Below, in pieces: positions 50,654 through 60,800 of a stretch of DNA of 64,000 bases. The stretch lies in the NCBI GenBank assembly GCA_002689655.1, contig NZHC01000076.1, positions 124,001 through 188,000 on the forward strand, read 5' to 3'. Position 1 is the first letter of the stretch, and each line of letters opens with the position of its first letter. The position numbers and the translations under genes are program-made. The stretch comes from Rhodopirellula sp. (GTDB taxonomy: Bacteria > Planctomycetota > Planctomycetia > Pirellulales > Pirellulaceae). The notes under the pieces are model-generated. The model saw nothing but the letters and a program-made list of their open reading frames with translations. It ran no database searches and was not told the origin of the DNA.

Positions 50654-51586
50654 CTAGCTCCCGACCTGAACTTCATGACCACACCAGTCAAAGAAACCAA
50701 TCTCATTGAGTCCACTACGCAAACCCACTGTTTGGTTTTCCGTAAGGTCGTTCAACGGCAATCGACAACTGCCCACTGGCATTCCTAGCATCGTCATGAT
50801 CGCCTTCAGCGCACCGTGAAAGGGAAAAGACTTCATGACATTAACCATGGCCACTGAATGATATTGCAACTGACGCGCGGTGTGCCAATCTCCGGCCTCA
50901 ATTGCTTTCATGACCCGGCAATACAAAGGTGCGGCAATATTGTAGGTGCTTCCGATGGCAGCAGTAGCCCCGCTGGCAACGGCCGCCAACAACATTTCAT
51001 CACACCCCCAAACCACATCAAAATTTCGCGATGCTGTATTCTGACAGGCCTGAAACTCATGAATCAAAGTATTGGTGTACTTCAGTCCCGCAAGGTTGGG
51101 AATACGCTCTCCACCCCGTTCCAGAAAGTCAACAACATCAATCTGCGAACCTGTCAAAGCGGGGATGTGGTAATAGTAAAACGGAATTTCTGGAGCAGCG
51201 TTGGCAATCTGCCCCATGCATTTCAGTAACGTTTCGGTATCTCCTACTTTGAAATAGGACGGACACGTAGCAGACACGACATTCGCTCCAACATCGACTG
51301 CATGCTTTGCCAGATCACAGGCATCCGTGATACTGTTGTGGCCAACCTGTACGATGACAGGAACCCTTCCGTTGGTTGCAGTTACGCTTGCCTCAACGAC
51401 ACTTTTTCGTTCCTGACAAGTCAAGGACATTCCTTCACCTGTGCTGCCACAAACGTAAATACCGGTCACGCCTGATTCAATCAGGCGATCAATCATGGGT
51501 TTGATCACCGTTAAATCAACTGCTCCTTCGATATCAAGTGGCGTCACGGTCGCGGCAATCAGACCATTCAATGGCGTCTCAGACAT
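50654..51586 (-). CDS. nanA: Dihydrodipicolinate synthase/N-acetylneuraminate lyase family protein
   Basis: [35 protein letters not shown] Schiff-base Lys region; next to the NanM-SSS gene. Confidence 0.85.
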   Translation of the reverse strand: MSETPLNGLIAATVTPLDIEGAVDLTVIKPMIDRLIESGVTGIYVCGSTGEGMSLTCQERKSVVEASVTATNGRVPVIVQVGHNSITDACDLAKHAVDVGANVVSATCPSYFKVGDTETLLKCMGQIANAAPEIPFYYYHIPALTGSQIDVVDFLERGGERIPNLAGLKYTNTLIHEFQACQNTASRNFDVVWGCDEMLLAAVASGATAAIGSTYNIAAPLYCRVMKAIEAGDWHTARQLQYHSVAMVNVMKSFPFHGALKAIMTMLGMPVGSCRLPLNDLTENQTVGLRSGLNEIGFFDWCGHEVQVGS

Positions 51587-51634
51587 TTGTTCTCTGTAGT
51601 GTAAAAGTCAGACGGAGCACTCCTGAATACAAAA

Positions 51635-53332
51635 TTAGCTCTGCAGCAGATATTCGGAGTTGAGTAGTGGTGTGTCTTGGTTGATCAGGAAAGACCTTAG
51701 ACCAAATTGCTGTTGCTCACTATCGAGGTGCCACACACGCACTGCGGTCGGTGCAAAATTCGTCCATGCTTCGGTGCTGAGGAGTCTTTCCACGCGGTCA
51801 CGGATGCTCCGAGTCTCACCAACATAAAGCACTGAATCCTCGAACAAGACAACATAAACTCCAGGACAGTCGTATTTGGCTGAAAGGCATTTCTCGATCG
51901 CAAGACGATTCGGTTTACGTTGTTGGCTCCAATATTCTTGTTGGTCAGATGCAATCGTTCGATAACGTCTGGTACCTGCCCGCTTTCGCAATGCCAGCGC
52001 TGCCCACCGATATTCAAAGGATGAATAACCCGGAGAGAACATTCCCGCCAATTGATCAAACTCGCTGGCTGCCTGCGGGCTACACAACATCTCATCAAGG
52101 GTCATGCCATAGTCAATCCCAACCAGTCGCATGGCTGCTTCACTGCCGTCACTGTACGGATCCATGTCAGCGTAAGACAACCGTAGGCCAGAATTCGTTG
52201 ACTTCGGCAACTTTCCAGACTTTCGTATCCGTAACAGAAATGAATTCCACATTCGAGCATCGCCCGGTAGTGACCGCTCTCGGCAAGCGGACAAAAACCG
52301 TTTTGACAATTTGGGATCACACAGCAGATAATCTGTCGAATGCCCCTCAGAAGCTTCACCAAATGCCTCAATGACAGAGGACTCCGTTGCCGCATCGAGT
52401 GAAATTACTGGCCTGCCATTCTTGAATTTTGTGCGCTTTTTCCCTTTGGACGTTTTCGGGGCGCTCTTCTGTGGATCTGCTGGACCATCCAATTCCTGTC
52501 CAATTTCGCAGCCACTAATCCGTTCCTCTATCCGCGAAACGTACTCTTTTGAAAGCTCAAAACCATTCCACCGGCGACCCAGTTTCTTTGCCACGGCCAA
52601 AGTGGTACCGCTACCGCCAAAAGGATCGACAACCAGATCACCAGGGTTACTGGAAACACGAATGATCCGTCCCAGGAGTTGTTCGGGCATCTGGCAACCA
52701 TGAAATCCTTCGCGTTCCTTGAACGTCCCCGCAACACGCGAAAAAAACCAAGTGTCGTGCGACGGTGAAAAGCCCGGTGCAGGTGCATCTTGCGGACGCA
52801 AAATCCAAGTGTTATCCGGTAATCTTCCTTTCGTACTTGCTCGGCTGTCGGCATAGACAAGTTGCCTTGCAGAAGCGACTCGAACTGCCGGATTCTCACC
52901 ATTGAAAGTGAAGTCGTTAGCGTCTTTGACGAAATGGAACAGATGTGTATGCGAACGACTGAATCCACGCACGCAATTGACCCCGAAGGTGTAGTACCAG
53001 ATCACCCAACTACGTGTATGAAATCCAAGTTGCTGCGCAAGAACCTTCAGCTCGGCCGCATATTCGTCACCAATCGCGAGCCAAAACGTTCCACTGGGTT
53101 TGAGCGCGGTATGTACTTCACGAATCCAAGCTTCACAAAATTCCAGATAATCGGTCGTTGTCCGTTGATCATCGTAAACATCATACGAATAACCAATGTT
53201 AAAAGGTGGATCGGCGAAAACCAGATCCACTGAGCCTGCTTCCAGTTGCCGGAGCTTTTCGATGCAATTGCCCTGATAAATACGGTTCGGCTGGAGGGTC
53301 AAGACGGGACTCCCGTGATGAAAATGCACCAC
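51635..53332 (-). CDS. Beta-class DNA (N4/N6) methyltransferase with C-terminal GIY-YIG-like domain
   Basis: FADPPFNIGYSYD (motif IV) N-terminal to DPFGGSGTTLAVAKKLGRRWNGFELSKEY (motif I); C-terminal PGVYVVLFEDSVLYVGETRSIRDRVERLL...SEQQQFGLRSFLINQDTPLLNSE. Confidence 0.9.
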   Translation of the reverse strand: MVHFHHGSPVLTLQPNRIYQGNCIEKLRQLEAGSVDLVFADPPFNIGYSYDVYDDQRTTTDYLEFCEAWIREVHTALKPSGTFWLAIGDEYAAELKVLAQQLGFHTRSWVIWYYTFGVNCVRGFSRSHTHLFHFVKDANDFTFNGENPAVRVASARQLVYADSRASTKGRLPDNTWILRPQDAPAPGFSPSHDTWFFSRVAGTFKEREGFHGCQMPEQLLGRIIRVSSNPGDLVVDPFGGSGTTLAVAKKLGRRWNGFELSKEYVSRIEERISGCEIGQELDGPADPQKSAPKTSKGKKRTKFKNGRPVISLDAATESSVIEAFGEASEGHSTDYLLCDPKLSKRFLSACRERSLPGDARMWNSFLLRIRKSGKLPKSTNSGLRLSYADMDPYSDGSEAAMRLVGIDYGMTLDEMLCSPQAASEFDQLAGMFSPGYSSFEYRWAALALRKRAGTRRYRTIASDQQEYWSQQRKPNRLAIEKCLSAKYDCPGVYVVLFEDSVLYVGETRSIRDRVERLLSTEAWTNFAPTAVRVWHLDSEQQQFGLRSFLINQDTPLLNSEYLLQS

Positions 53333-53514
53333 TCGTAAAAACTATGGCGGCATCGCAAATTGACAAGAAAATGATTAAAGGCTAGATCTTACCAACTCTA
53401 GGATCACTCGCGCAAGCCACAGCTGGAATACGATGACCTTGGCTGCGTGAGAGCAATGGCAGGTATTCTTTTCGGGTACCAAACGGGCCCATCCACCGCC
53501 AACCACAAGCCGTT

Positions 53515-56500
53515 TTACTCGACCACCAACACTCCATTCATCACCATCCAGTGCCCCGGGAATGTACACACGTAAGGGTACCGACCTGCTTCACTTGGCG
53601 TCAGAAAGTAAATGGTATGTTCCGCATAAGGCTCCACTACATTGGTGTGTGCCAAAATATCACTAGATACAGGGATGTAGTGTTGTGCCGCTGCCTGAGG
53701 GTCCGAAATCAGACGATTGCACTGCTCACCTACTTTCTGCAGCGTCTCAGGTTTTAGCAACGCCCAATTGTGGGGAACAGAATCAGGATTTTTAAATGTG
53801 AGTTTAACTGCCTGACCCGCGGGTAAATGAATCTCCGTTTGATCAAACATTAGGTTCTTTGCTGCCTTGAGCGTTAATGGCTTCGCCCCAGCAATTGCTT
53901 TATTGAATGGATTGCGTGTCGATACAACCGGTCTGGAAAGGTCAGCTAACATCGGATGTGGCAAGACAATCTTATCCGTTGGTTCATAAAACGGAAAATC
54001 CTCAAACGCGTTATCAAGATGATTAACAGACATGAACAAGTCATGTTCTTGGCCTTCACCTGTAGTGACTAACAAATGCAACTGGTTGACCCTTTGCAAA
54101 TTCCTGATTTCCAAAAAAAGACTTTTACCATTTGGTAAGACACTGACCGACTGCACATCAAGAACATCATGTCCACGCAGCCCCAACTGCCGTGCGGAGT
54201 ATTCTGGCGAACCATAGGCACCACTGTATCGATAGTTCCAAGCCTGGGCGAAATGGGAATCAGGATCTGCAACCTGTGTCTGATCGATAGGCTGCAGAAA
54301 ATCGACCCGAATACCATTTTCATGAACGTGAAATCCCACCGGCAACTGTGGCTTGTCACCGTTGTACCGCACGCGTTGGAAACAACCGTCATCGGTCGTG
54401 TAAGTTCCCCATCCAGCCATACCAGATACGTATAGCTGGCCATCCAGTGGATTGAATTTGCCGCGGTGAGCACCGGAAGCAAATTCACCAGCAATTGGAA
54501 TCACTGCACCTTGAATCCATCCATCGAACTCATCTCGAAGCAACAAAAATGCGCGACCTGCACCAAATGACAGGTGCACCATCTGACCTTTGACTGGTCC
54601 CCAGCGATCACTGTCGACGTAAATCTGTCCTCCACTGGAGTTATCCAAGCCACGAGGAAGATAAAGCATGGGAATCTCAGGTGGCTGTTTCAGATCACCT
54701 CCAGGGCGACCAAAAAACGGAATATTGCGACCATCGGGGGATTGTCCTCGCAAGCGATTCAGAATCGGACCTTCGGGACGAACAGCTGCAATCATCGATG
54801 CAGGCATCCAGTCGCCTTCACTGCTTGGAATTGTCACCAGGCCATCCGGTGCCAATCCCAAGCCATCTGAATTCCTCAGGCCATTGGCGACGATCTCGGC
54901 AGACTCGCCATCAGCAGCGATTCGCATCACACCCTGCTTACCCGAGGCGGTATAAAAACGACCTTCGGTATCACGCCACAAATCACATGTAAAGTCATGA
55001 CCTGACGCGGAGGTTTCCAAAGCCTGACTGAAACACTCGTAATAGTCGATTTCCCCATCATCGTTCAAATCATGAAGACGAGTCAGCTGATCTCGCCCGA
55101 TGACGAAAATCTGATCCTCGTGGACGACCATGCCGAGTGGTTGAAACAGCCCCGACGCGATCCGCCGCCAGACAATTTTTTGAAGACCATCATCCAACCC
55201 AGCGGCTTGCCAAACATCACCTTGCATCGTGCATAGAACTGCGGATCCATCCGAAAGGAAATCATGGCCGCCTCCGTACAACAACGCTTTCCACGGATTA
55301 TCACGAGGCAGCGGAATCTGATCTACAGCGTATGGCGTAGTCGTCCCAAGTTCACCCTTAACAATCACTGTCTGCGGCCATTGCTTTTCACCACCCAGTA
55401 GATGCTCGCGATCAGGATGATCCGAACGAGGTGCAACGACGCTGACGAACTTACCATTCAACATCTGCGGGGCATCGAGGTATTCCACCCCATCTACCAG
55501 ATAAGAAAAAATAATCCGATCACCGTAACGATAGAGACCCAGATACTTTTTCGTTTTCGCATTTGCCAAGAATTCACGGTCGGCAAACTTGACTTCCAGC
55601 GTTTTTCCAACTTGCTTTAAACCTTGCATGAACCCATGTCGGACCGTCGAAAATTCGATAAAGCCACCTGACCAGACCCGTGGATAAGTCAAGGTATCAG
55701 GATCGAAACATGCCGACAGTCGCTGCTCTCCTCGACCAACCTGTAAGCACATGCCACGCGTCACTCGAATCTTGTCTCCTGTGAATACGCCGCACAAAAG
55801 ATTTCCAAGATCAGTTTCATTCCAACGTCCATCGGCCCAAGTTGGTTCGGATTGGTTTCCCCAATGCCCATCTTTACCCCCATCGAGCCCCGGAAACTGG
55901 GCTAATAGCTCGGGACGTGGCGTAACATCACGGAAGTACCGGGCCTGTTTTCGATAAAAATCATAAAGGCGATCACGGTTCACGTTTGCTTGCCAATTTG
56001 GCCAACGCTCCGGTTCAAGCGGTTCACGCGCCATCGCGAATGATTCGGGATGATGACCGTGCGAATGTGACAGCAGAGCATCAACCCCAGCAACGCTGAC
56101 TTTCTCGTGTTGGCCAAGATCGGCCAGGAAAGAAATCAAATCATGCTTGTCCTGCAAGGCCATCGTGGCCAACAAACCAACCGGCATCAGAGACCCAACC
56201 GAACTTATCGCTTCGATGTCGTCTTGCCTAATCGAGATGGTCTCGCCGGTTGCGCTATCGCGAAGCACCAAAGCAGAATCATTTTCACTGACCCGATAAC
56301 CGCGAACTACATGACCATCAATATTTAAAACAGCGATCGCTTTGTACTCATCAACTACCACGCGTTGAGGCCAGAACAACGACTCAACAATGTGAGCAAG
56401 CTTCTGCTTCTTCCCGACTTCGCTCAAATCGGGACCAATTGCGCCACCATGATCACCTACCTTGTGACACGACAAACATGCGCTCGTCGGCGCCGAATAA

Positions 56501-56664
56501 ATCACTGCTCCGCGGCCGGGATTGCCCTTCTGCAGTGACTCTGTCACCAAACTTTTTACGAGCTCCGCATCGTATGGCAGTTCGTCAGCAACTATCGAAT
56601 TAGCACCGTAAAATCCGTCGATGAGCAGAAAGATGGCCACTGAAAAAAACGGTAGAGATCGCAT
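53515..56664 (-). CDS. Multidomain secreted protein: cytochrome c-type haem motif, beta-propeller, azurin/plastocyanin-like copper domain
   Basis: CLSCHKVGDHGG near the N-terminus; propeller middle; C-terminal HNWALLKPETLQKVGEQ...YVCTFPGHWMVMNGVLVVE. ATG at 56664 precedes the signal peptide. Confidence 0.85.
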   Translation of the reverse strand: MRSLPFFSVAIFLLIDGFYGANSIVADELPYDAELVKSLVTESLQKGNPGRGAVIYSAPTSACLSCHKVGDHGGAIGPDLSEVGKKQKLAHIVESLFWPQRVVVDEYKAIAVLNIDGHVVRGYRVSENDSALVLRDSATGETISIRQDDIEAISSVGSLMPVGLLATMALQDKHDLISFLADLGQHEKVSVAGVDALLSHSHGHHPESFAMAREPLEPERWPNWQANVNRDRLYDFYRKQARYFRDVTPRPELLAQFPGLDGGKDGHWGNQSEPTWADGRWNETDLGNLLCGVFTGDKIRVTRGMCLQVGRGEQRLSACFDPDTLTYPRVWSGGFIEFSTVRHGFMQGLKQVGKTLEVKFADREFLANAKTKKYLGLYRYGDRIIFSYLVDGVEYLDAPQMLNGKFVSVVAPRSDHPDREHLLGGEKQWPQTVIVKGELGTTTPYAVDQIPLPRDNPWKALLYGGGHDFLSDGSAVLCTMQGDVWQAAGLDDGLQKIVWRRIASGLFQPLGMVVHEDQIFVIGRDQLTRLHDLNDDGEIDYYECFSQALETSASGHDFTCDLWRDTEGRFYTASGKQGVMRIAADGESAEIVANGLRNSDGLGLAPDGLVTIPSSEGDWMPASMIAAVRPEGPILNRLRGQSPDGRNIPFFGRPGGDLKQPPEIPMLYLPRGLDNSSGGQIYVDSDRWGPVKGQMVHLSFGAGRAFLLLRDEFDGWIQGAVIPIAGEFASGAHRGKFNPLDGQLYVSGMAGWGTYTTDDGCFQRVRYNGDKPQLPVGFHVHENGIRVDFLQPIDQTQVADPDSHFAQAWNYRYSGAYGSPEYSARQLGLRGHDVLDVQSVSVLPNGKSLFLEIRNLQRVNQLHLLVTTGEGQEHDLFMSVNHLDNAFEDFPFYEPTDKIVLPHPMLADLSRPVVSTRNPFNKAIAGAKPLTLKAAKNLMFDQTEIHLPAGQAVKLTFKNPDSVPHNWALLKPETLQKVGEQCNRLISDPQAAAQHYIPVSSDILAHTNVVEPYAEHTIYFLTPSEAGRYPYVCTFPGHWMVMNGVLVVE

Positions 56665-56799
56665 GAGCTGCACCTGGTGAGCGATTGGTGTATCTGCAAT
56701 GGACCAACGGCTGGAGTTGCTCGTTGGTAATGTTTTAACTGACTTGCCTGGCCACACGGAGCAACCCGCCGAAGATCTCCCCGACGAATCCGTGCAACC

Positions 56800-57783
56800 C
56801 TACTTCTTACCCGTTGGAATGTCGATCAAGATGGGACCTTTGCTTGGCGTCTCGGCTGGTTCACTGATTGCGGCGCCTCCGAGTTTCTCATCCCAGTCAA
56901 CTGCAAGCAATAAATCAAAACCGGGATTCTGTTCCTTCACTTGGCAGGAGCAAGGCCCAACCACAAATCGAGACGCCATGGCGACGGTGTCACGGAAGAT
57001 CCCTTTTCCAACCAGAGCATAAAGGACACGACCGCGCCCAATCACAGGGAACGCCATAGGCTCATCAAGCGACTCAAGATCAGGTTCACTTCCCAGCAAC
57101 ATTTCGAGAAAGAAAACCTCTTTTGGATCTTCTCGATCCACCGTTATGATCGAAAAACCGAGCCTTAGTTCAATCGGATTCTCGGGCTGAAACAAATCGT
57201 CTTCCTCTAGTTCATCCTGTGGAGGCAATTCAAGGGACTGCTGATTTTTTTTAACCTCAACAGTCAAACGTTCGAAAGCAGCTTCATCTTGTGCCTTATC
57301 ACCGCAGGGTACAAAAACCCACACCGCTGAATCACCAGACAACAACCGTTTTGCCAATTGTTGACGCACCGGGGAATCGACTGATCGCTGCGTGATTTGG
57401 CTACCCAACGGATGCACACTCACAACCCGATCCGGAACCTCCTGCGCGTTCCTCGGATACAGCGTGACTAGCAACGGTCCATTTCCACTCTCTCGCTTTT
57501 TCCAGATATCCTGCAGCAAACTATCTTCTGCCGCGCTGATTTCGATCGTCCGGACATGGAAATTGGCCGGTGTATCCGATCGCACATCAGCCTGACGTAG
57601 CGTGTCGACTGCTGCGAAATCTTCAGCACTTAATTTTCCTTCATGCAACACTACCAGCTCGTACGGATCTGCCGGCCACCGCTCGAGTGCGTACCTGAAC
57701 ACTGGCACGTTGCAGGCAAGAGCAACTGAAGTCACCAGGGTAGAGAGTGTCCAAATGAGCGCGGTTGATTTTGGGTTTTTCAT
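56800..57783 (-). CDS. Secreted hypothetical protein
   Basis: Signal peptide ALIWTLSTLVTSVALACNVPVFRYALERWPADPYELVV; co-directional with neighbouring large secreted-protein genes. Confidence 0.65.
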   Translation of the reverse strand: MKNPKSTALIWTLSTLVTSVALACNVPVFRYALERWPADPYELVVLHEGKLSAEDFAAVDTLRQADVRSDTPANFHVRTIEISAAEDSLLQDIWKKRESGNGPLLVTLYPRNAQEVPDRVVSVHPLGSQITQRSVDSPVRQQLAKRLLSGDSAVWVFVPCGDKAQDEAAFERLTVEVKKNQQSLELPPQDELEEDDLFQPENPIELRLGFSIITVDREDPKEVFFLEMLLGSEPDLESLDEPMAFPVIGRGRVLYALVGKGIFRDTVAMASRFVVGPCSCQVKEQNPGFDLLLAVDWDEKLGGAAISEPAETPSKGPILIDIPTGKK

Positions 57784-57824
57784 GAGAAACTTAAGGTAGG
57801 ATAATCGCCAGGAAGGGCACCACT

Positions 57825-60800
57825 TTATTTTTCTTCTTCCGGGTGCTGTCGAATCAACTCCACCCCCGAAAGCAAAGGCTTTCCGTGTTTTGCCTGAAAG
57901 CGGATATCTAATTCTTCCCCAATCATGACATCTTCGAGGACACGAACGCTGCCTCGAGAACTATCGATGGAGGCATCAATTGTAACATCCGTGAGCATAA
58001 GCTTGTCCTGCACAAAAACGTCAAATACCCGCCGGTCATCAACTTCGAGTTTGGGAGCACCGAAGAATAGCCGCAAACGGTATCTTTCCTTCGGCTTTGT
58101 CTCATCTACTTTGGCCGCTGCATCAATGATTAATCTGGCATGATTCTGCCCCGATTTGGAATAGGCAGCCAACTTCCGATCGCCATCGACCGACAGCAGA
58201 AAAGCGATCGAATTACCGGGTTTCCAATCTTTTCGTTGGATTATCGCTCGAATCAACGGGGCGAGATTCGGGGTGCGGTGAGTCTTCCACCTTTGGGCCT
58301 GAGCCGCACCAAATTCCGGATTCCAAGAAACCGACTTGCTTGCGACATTTCGAGATGACAAATTCTTCTCGGCGTTAGCAAAGCTCTTGGCATTTCCGCT
58401 GTCTTCTACCGAAATGGTTAATTCAGCTGCGTCCTCACCTGCTTCCGCACTTGCAAACTCTATGTAAGCCTCTCGAATCATACTGTCATGGTGCATGCTT
58501 AGGTCGTTGAATCGGAGCCCCATGAGTTGACTGCCCGATGCCTTGCTGAATTCAAAATCCTCACTGACCAAATCAACGACCCCACCGGCATTCTCAATGG
58601 CATCATCATTCACATGTGCCACCGGGATTCCCTTCTGAAGGGAATACTCATCTCGAAGTTGCATCGCCATTGTCAATCTTGTGATTCCATCCAACCCCGA
58701 TGACATGACCCATGGATAATCAGAGGAAGCAGCAACCGACGCATGATGAGTGACCACTTCTGTTGTTTCATTCCATCGCAACTTCAGGGGCGGCGAAGGT
58801 CCAGCATTAGCGGGATATTCAAGCCACAGTAGTCCGTTGGTGTCACGTCGATCACCTGCCGCACCGAAGTTGAGTCCAACCCGATCAATTCGCTGACCAT
58901 GAGTTTTCACCGAAGCCGCTGTATTCACACTCCACAGCTCGACTTCGGGCATATGCACCAAAGCAAGCGAGGTCTGATTTTGATAAGCACAACTGCACGT
59001 TCGGGTGTAATCGGGTGCATTGAGCACACCATTGGCAACTACCAGGTTTGACGTGCACCCCGACTTGAAACCGCCAAGATTGCCCGTTCCCGCATCGGTT
59101 TGCAAATCGTAATACCCAGCTGCCCCTGACCGAAACGTCAACATATTTTCACTCGCAACAATATTGTTGCAGCCGTAAGCACGTGTAATCTTCCACGGTT
59201 GCATCTGACCCGTTATTGGGTTGGGAACCAACTTTTGGCTACCATCAAGCAGATAAAAAGCTCCCGCAGATTCAGCATAGGAATTTGTATTAGTAATGAT
59301 TAAATCATTGTGCAATATACAAGGTCCGGTGTATCTGAGAGATGCCTTCTTCCAACGGGTCGAACCATCTGCAGCCGAATGGACAGCCATTCCCTGACCC
59401 ACTTCACTTGACAGTCGATCACTTGCTGCAGCACCAGCTTGCAGCAACAAGTCATGCTGCTCTGAATATCCCAGCCACGAACCAAATACATCCTCATCAA
59501 CCTGCCACTTGATTTTCCCAGTCAAGTAGTCAACTGCAATGATTCGATTGCCGCTTGCCGGTGATTTACCGCGTCGCTTCAACGCTTCTTCGATGGGGGC
59601 AGGATTTCGATCAAGGCAATAGATCTGATCACCACCAGCAACAATGCCGTTGTGCCAAAAGCTGTTGATCGCATCGATTTTCCAAAGCACATCGCCACTG
59701 CGTCGATCGAAGGCGACTAGCCCCATGCTGGCGGCGCGATCCAAACTCTTAGAGCCAAACCCGGCGCGATTCTTTTTTAGCTTTCCATCGGACTCAAACG
59801 AAAGATCGAGCCGATTCCGATAAGAAGCAAAATCCAAACCGGCAAGTAGTACATCTTTGTAAATTCCAATGTAGCCCCACTGAGGGTCAGCAGACTTGCG
59901 GGACGAAGGCAACTTGATATCTGTGATTTTTTTGCCAGTCACACTATCCAACATATGACAAACAGATCCCTCAACAATATAGACCCGATCTTCAGTCACA
60001 ACGTAATTTGTACCTCGCCCATTCGCACCTGGGATGTGAACCTGATTGTATTTAGTATCGAGTGGGGTGTTGTCGTACGTCTCATCGTAGTAGACGTCAT
60101 CGGTTCCCAGATCCTTGAACTCGCGTTTCCACAAGACGCGTCCCGTGTAGACATCGCGAGCACTCAAGCTGTTCATCCCCTGAATGTACAAGCGGCCTCC
60201 AATTACCTGCTCGGGTGGCCCATGTCCATGCCGAGGCAGAACATCCATGTTGCTGCTGCCACCAAACCACAATACTCCCAGTGGCAGTTTCACACGGCGA
60301 TCATCTGACTTGATCGAATTGGCAACATCGCCATGTTGATGGGTCCAGTCCGCTGATCCCGGCAACGCGCCGAACCGTGTGACTGATACACCGTGAGAGT
60401 TGATCTGCACTTTCGCTTGCTCAAGTTCCAATGCATTGATCTGTGCTGCAATCCTATCGCGGTCAGTCGTTGCCAATACATGCAACACGCCACCATAGGG
60501 ACGCACCGCGTGATACAGGCGCTGTACCGCCAAAGAATCGAACCCAAGTAGATCATTTGGCCGAAGAAAAATCATATTTCCGACGTAACTCGGCAACATC
60601 GATTCACTCGCAGTGCCTACATGCACCGTGACTTTTCCATACTTCTGCTTTTGATCCAAGTCACGTCGCAACCGATCCACTGACTCTGAATCTGGATCCA
60701 TGATTGCAAGTTGCTCAAATGGTGACCTGACAATCAGGGCTCTCAATTGTTCGTCGTCACATTTACCAAACCAAAATGCGTAACCAGACGGATCCCCAAG

